From an uncultured Prevotellaceae bacterium (GTDB lineage: Bacteria; Bacteroidota; Bacteroidia; Bacteroidales; Bacteroidaceae), in the NCBI GenBank assembly GCA_947176655.1, contig CAMWRK010000117.1, positions 1 through 6,899 on the forward strand: a DNA stretch of 6,899 nt. Direction: 5' to 3'. Position numbers and translations under genes: made by a program. Below are positions 6,006 to 6,899 of this stretch, one piece after another (the first letter of the stretch is position 1; the number at the start of each line of letters is the position of its first letter). The notes under the pieces are model-generated. The model had not been told where the DNA came from, ran no database searches, and was given only the letters and a program-made list of their open reading frames with translations.

Positions 6006-6899
6006 TTCTTTGCCTCCTTTCCGATGACCTCACCGAAACGGCGGGGCTTGCAGTATGTATTGATAAGAGGTGTAAAAGCGTTCATTATAAGAATAGCGAA
6101 AGACATGCCCTCAGGATAGGAACCCCAGTTACGGATAACCACGGTAAGGACACCGATGGCAACGCCGTAGATGAGCTGCCCCTTCGGGGTCATGGGAGAC
6201 GTGACATAGTCCGTTGCCATGAAACATGCTCCAAGCATCAGGCCACCGCTGCAAAGCACTGCAGCGGGACTGGCATATACGGGACTGGCACAATGAAGTA
6301 TGCCGCTTAGCACCGCCACCGTAGCAAGTATACTGACCGGTATATGCCATGTTATGATTCTGCGGACGAGCATGAACAGGCAGCCAATAAGAAGCAACAG
6401 AGCAGACACCTCACCAAGGGCACCGCCGTGCATGCCGACAAGCATATCCAGAGAGGAAGGCAGGTCTTTCAAAACCGATACATCGCCGGACTGGATAGCG
6501 GATTTCATTATAGACAACGGAGTGGCTCCGGTCGTAGCATCCAGATATTCCACACTGCCGCTGACCGGCCATGTAGTCATCTGTGCCGGGAATGAAATCA
6601 GCAGGAACACACGGCCAACAAGGGCGGGATTGAACGGATTCTGTCCAAGACCGCCGAAAGTCATCTTGCCGACACCAATCGCCACCAAGGCACCGATAAC
6701 GACAATCCAGACTGGCAGATTGGATGGCATGTTGAATCCGAGCAATATGCCGGTAAGTATGGCGGAGCCGTCAAGCACCGTACATCCGGTCCTGCCAAGG
6801 ATGTACATTGTGATGACCCATTCGAAAAACACACAAGAATCGATGCTGGCAAGCAGTACAACGGCAGCACCCAGTCCGAAGAAATACTGACTGGCCACC
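6002..6899 (-). CDS. rnfD: Rnf complex membrane subunit RnfD (5' end beyond window)
   Basis: RnfD is a polytopic membrane subunit of Rnf (NqrB/RnfD family) with covalently bound FMN, and forms part of the electron and ion path. About 298 codons are visible; the first codon in the window (GTG at 6898) is internal, and some 35-45 N-terminal residues lie outside, judged from usual family length. Diagnostic segments, in visible numbering, are LDGSAILTGILLGFNMPSN (42-60), KMTFGGLGQNPFNPALVGR (78-96), the FMN attachment motif DATTGATPLS with Thr126 (120-129), ATDYVTSPMTPKGQLIYG (228-245) and IRNWGSYPEGMSFAILIMN (255-273). It is rich in hydrophobic helices, as expected. The stop codon TGA overlaps the rnfG start. 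rnfC and rnfB would be expected upstream, outside the window. Confidence 0.97.
   Translation of the reverse strand, partial: VASQYFFGLGAAVVLLASIDSCVFFEWVITMYILGRTGCTVLDGSAILTGILLGFNMPSNLPVWIVVIGALVAIGVGKMTFGGLGQNPFNPALVGRVFLLISFPAQMTTWPVSGSVEYLDATTGATPLSIMKSAIQSGDVSVLKDLPSSLDMLVGMHGGALGEVSALLLLIGCLFMLVRRIITWHIPVSILATVAVLSGILHCASPVYASPAAVLCSGGLMLGACFMATDYVTSPMTPKGQLIYGVAIGVLTVVIRNWGSYPEGMSFAILIMNAFTPLINTYCKPRRFGEVIGKEAKK
6013..6020 (-). promoter_or_regulatory. Strong Shine-Dalgarno site of rnfG
   Basis: The minus strand reads AAAGGAGG, 7 bases before the rnfG ATG, embedded in the last codons of rnfD. With the 4-base gene overlap it suggests re-initiation by ribosomes finishing rnfD. Confidence 0.75.

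Noticed and set aside
6300..6890. 196-aa plus-strand open frame opposite rnfD
   Set aside because: It is long only because it mirrors the codon bias of rnfD; rnfD is unambiguous by motifs.
659..6899. Functional coupling of glutamate dehydrogenase with the Rnf complex
   Set aside because: They are separated by an independent divergent and convergent gene pair with its own promoter and terminator; proximity alone does not support a shared system.

Overview
The window reads as chromosomal DNA from a member of the Bacteroidota, most likely Bacteroidales close to Prevotella or Bacteroides. The evidence is the set of protein families, promoters with the TAnnTTTG -7 box typical of the phylum, and mostly Shine-Dalgarno-poor gene starts. 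Everything here was read by eye; no database search was run.

Layout, left to right. (1) At positions 2-169 on the plus strand is the tail of a reading frame that enters from outside. It carries a cysteine pattern like that of small Bacteroidota DUF6078-type proteins and stops inside the hairpin that terminates the next gene. (2) On the minus strand is tRNA-Glu(CTC), 211-282, with a good promoter (298-329) and a strong intrinsic terminator (159-205). (3) About 375 bases follow without a gene, apart from an inverted repeat just past the end of gdhA. (4) On the minus strand, gdhA (hexameric glutamate dehydrogenase) lies 47 bases downstream of a gene for an unrecognised, probably outer-membrane beta-barrel protein. 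(5) A divergent intergenic region of about 200 bases separates that gene from a plus-strand gene for an exported thioredoxin-fold protein with a Cys-Val-Trp-Cys active site. (6) A long perfect hairpin lies in the convergent gap. (7) The rest is the 3' half of an rnf operon on the minus strand, transcribed rnfD (cut by the window edge), rnfG, rnfE, rnfA. rnfB and rnfC would be expected just beyond the right edge.

How the genes work together. The Rnf products are membrane subunits of one complex that moves electrons from reduced ferredoxin to NAD+ and pumps Na+ or H+. The genes are tightly packed: rnfD and rnfG overlap by 4 bases, rnfG and rnfE are separated by 0 or 15 bases depending on the start, and rnfE and rnfA by 12. 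Glutamate dehydrogenase assimilates ammonium into glutamate, but nothing in the sequence links it to Rnf beyond proximity. The window is mostly ordinary core-genome content. The points worth a second look are a nearly leaderless thioredoxin transcript, two promoters with identical boxes and spacing, strong Shine-Dalgarno sites confined to two rnf genes (one of which moves the rnfE start), the uncharacterised barrel gene before gdhA, and the fragmentary DUF6078-like frame. I see no CRISPR array, insertion sequence, phage gene or defence system.
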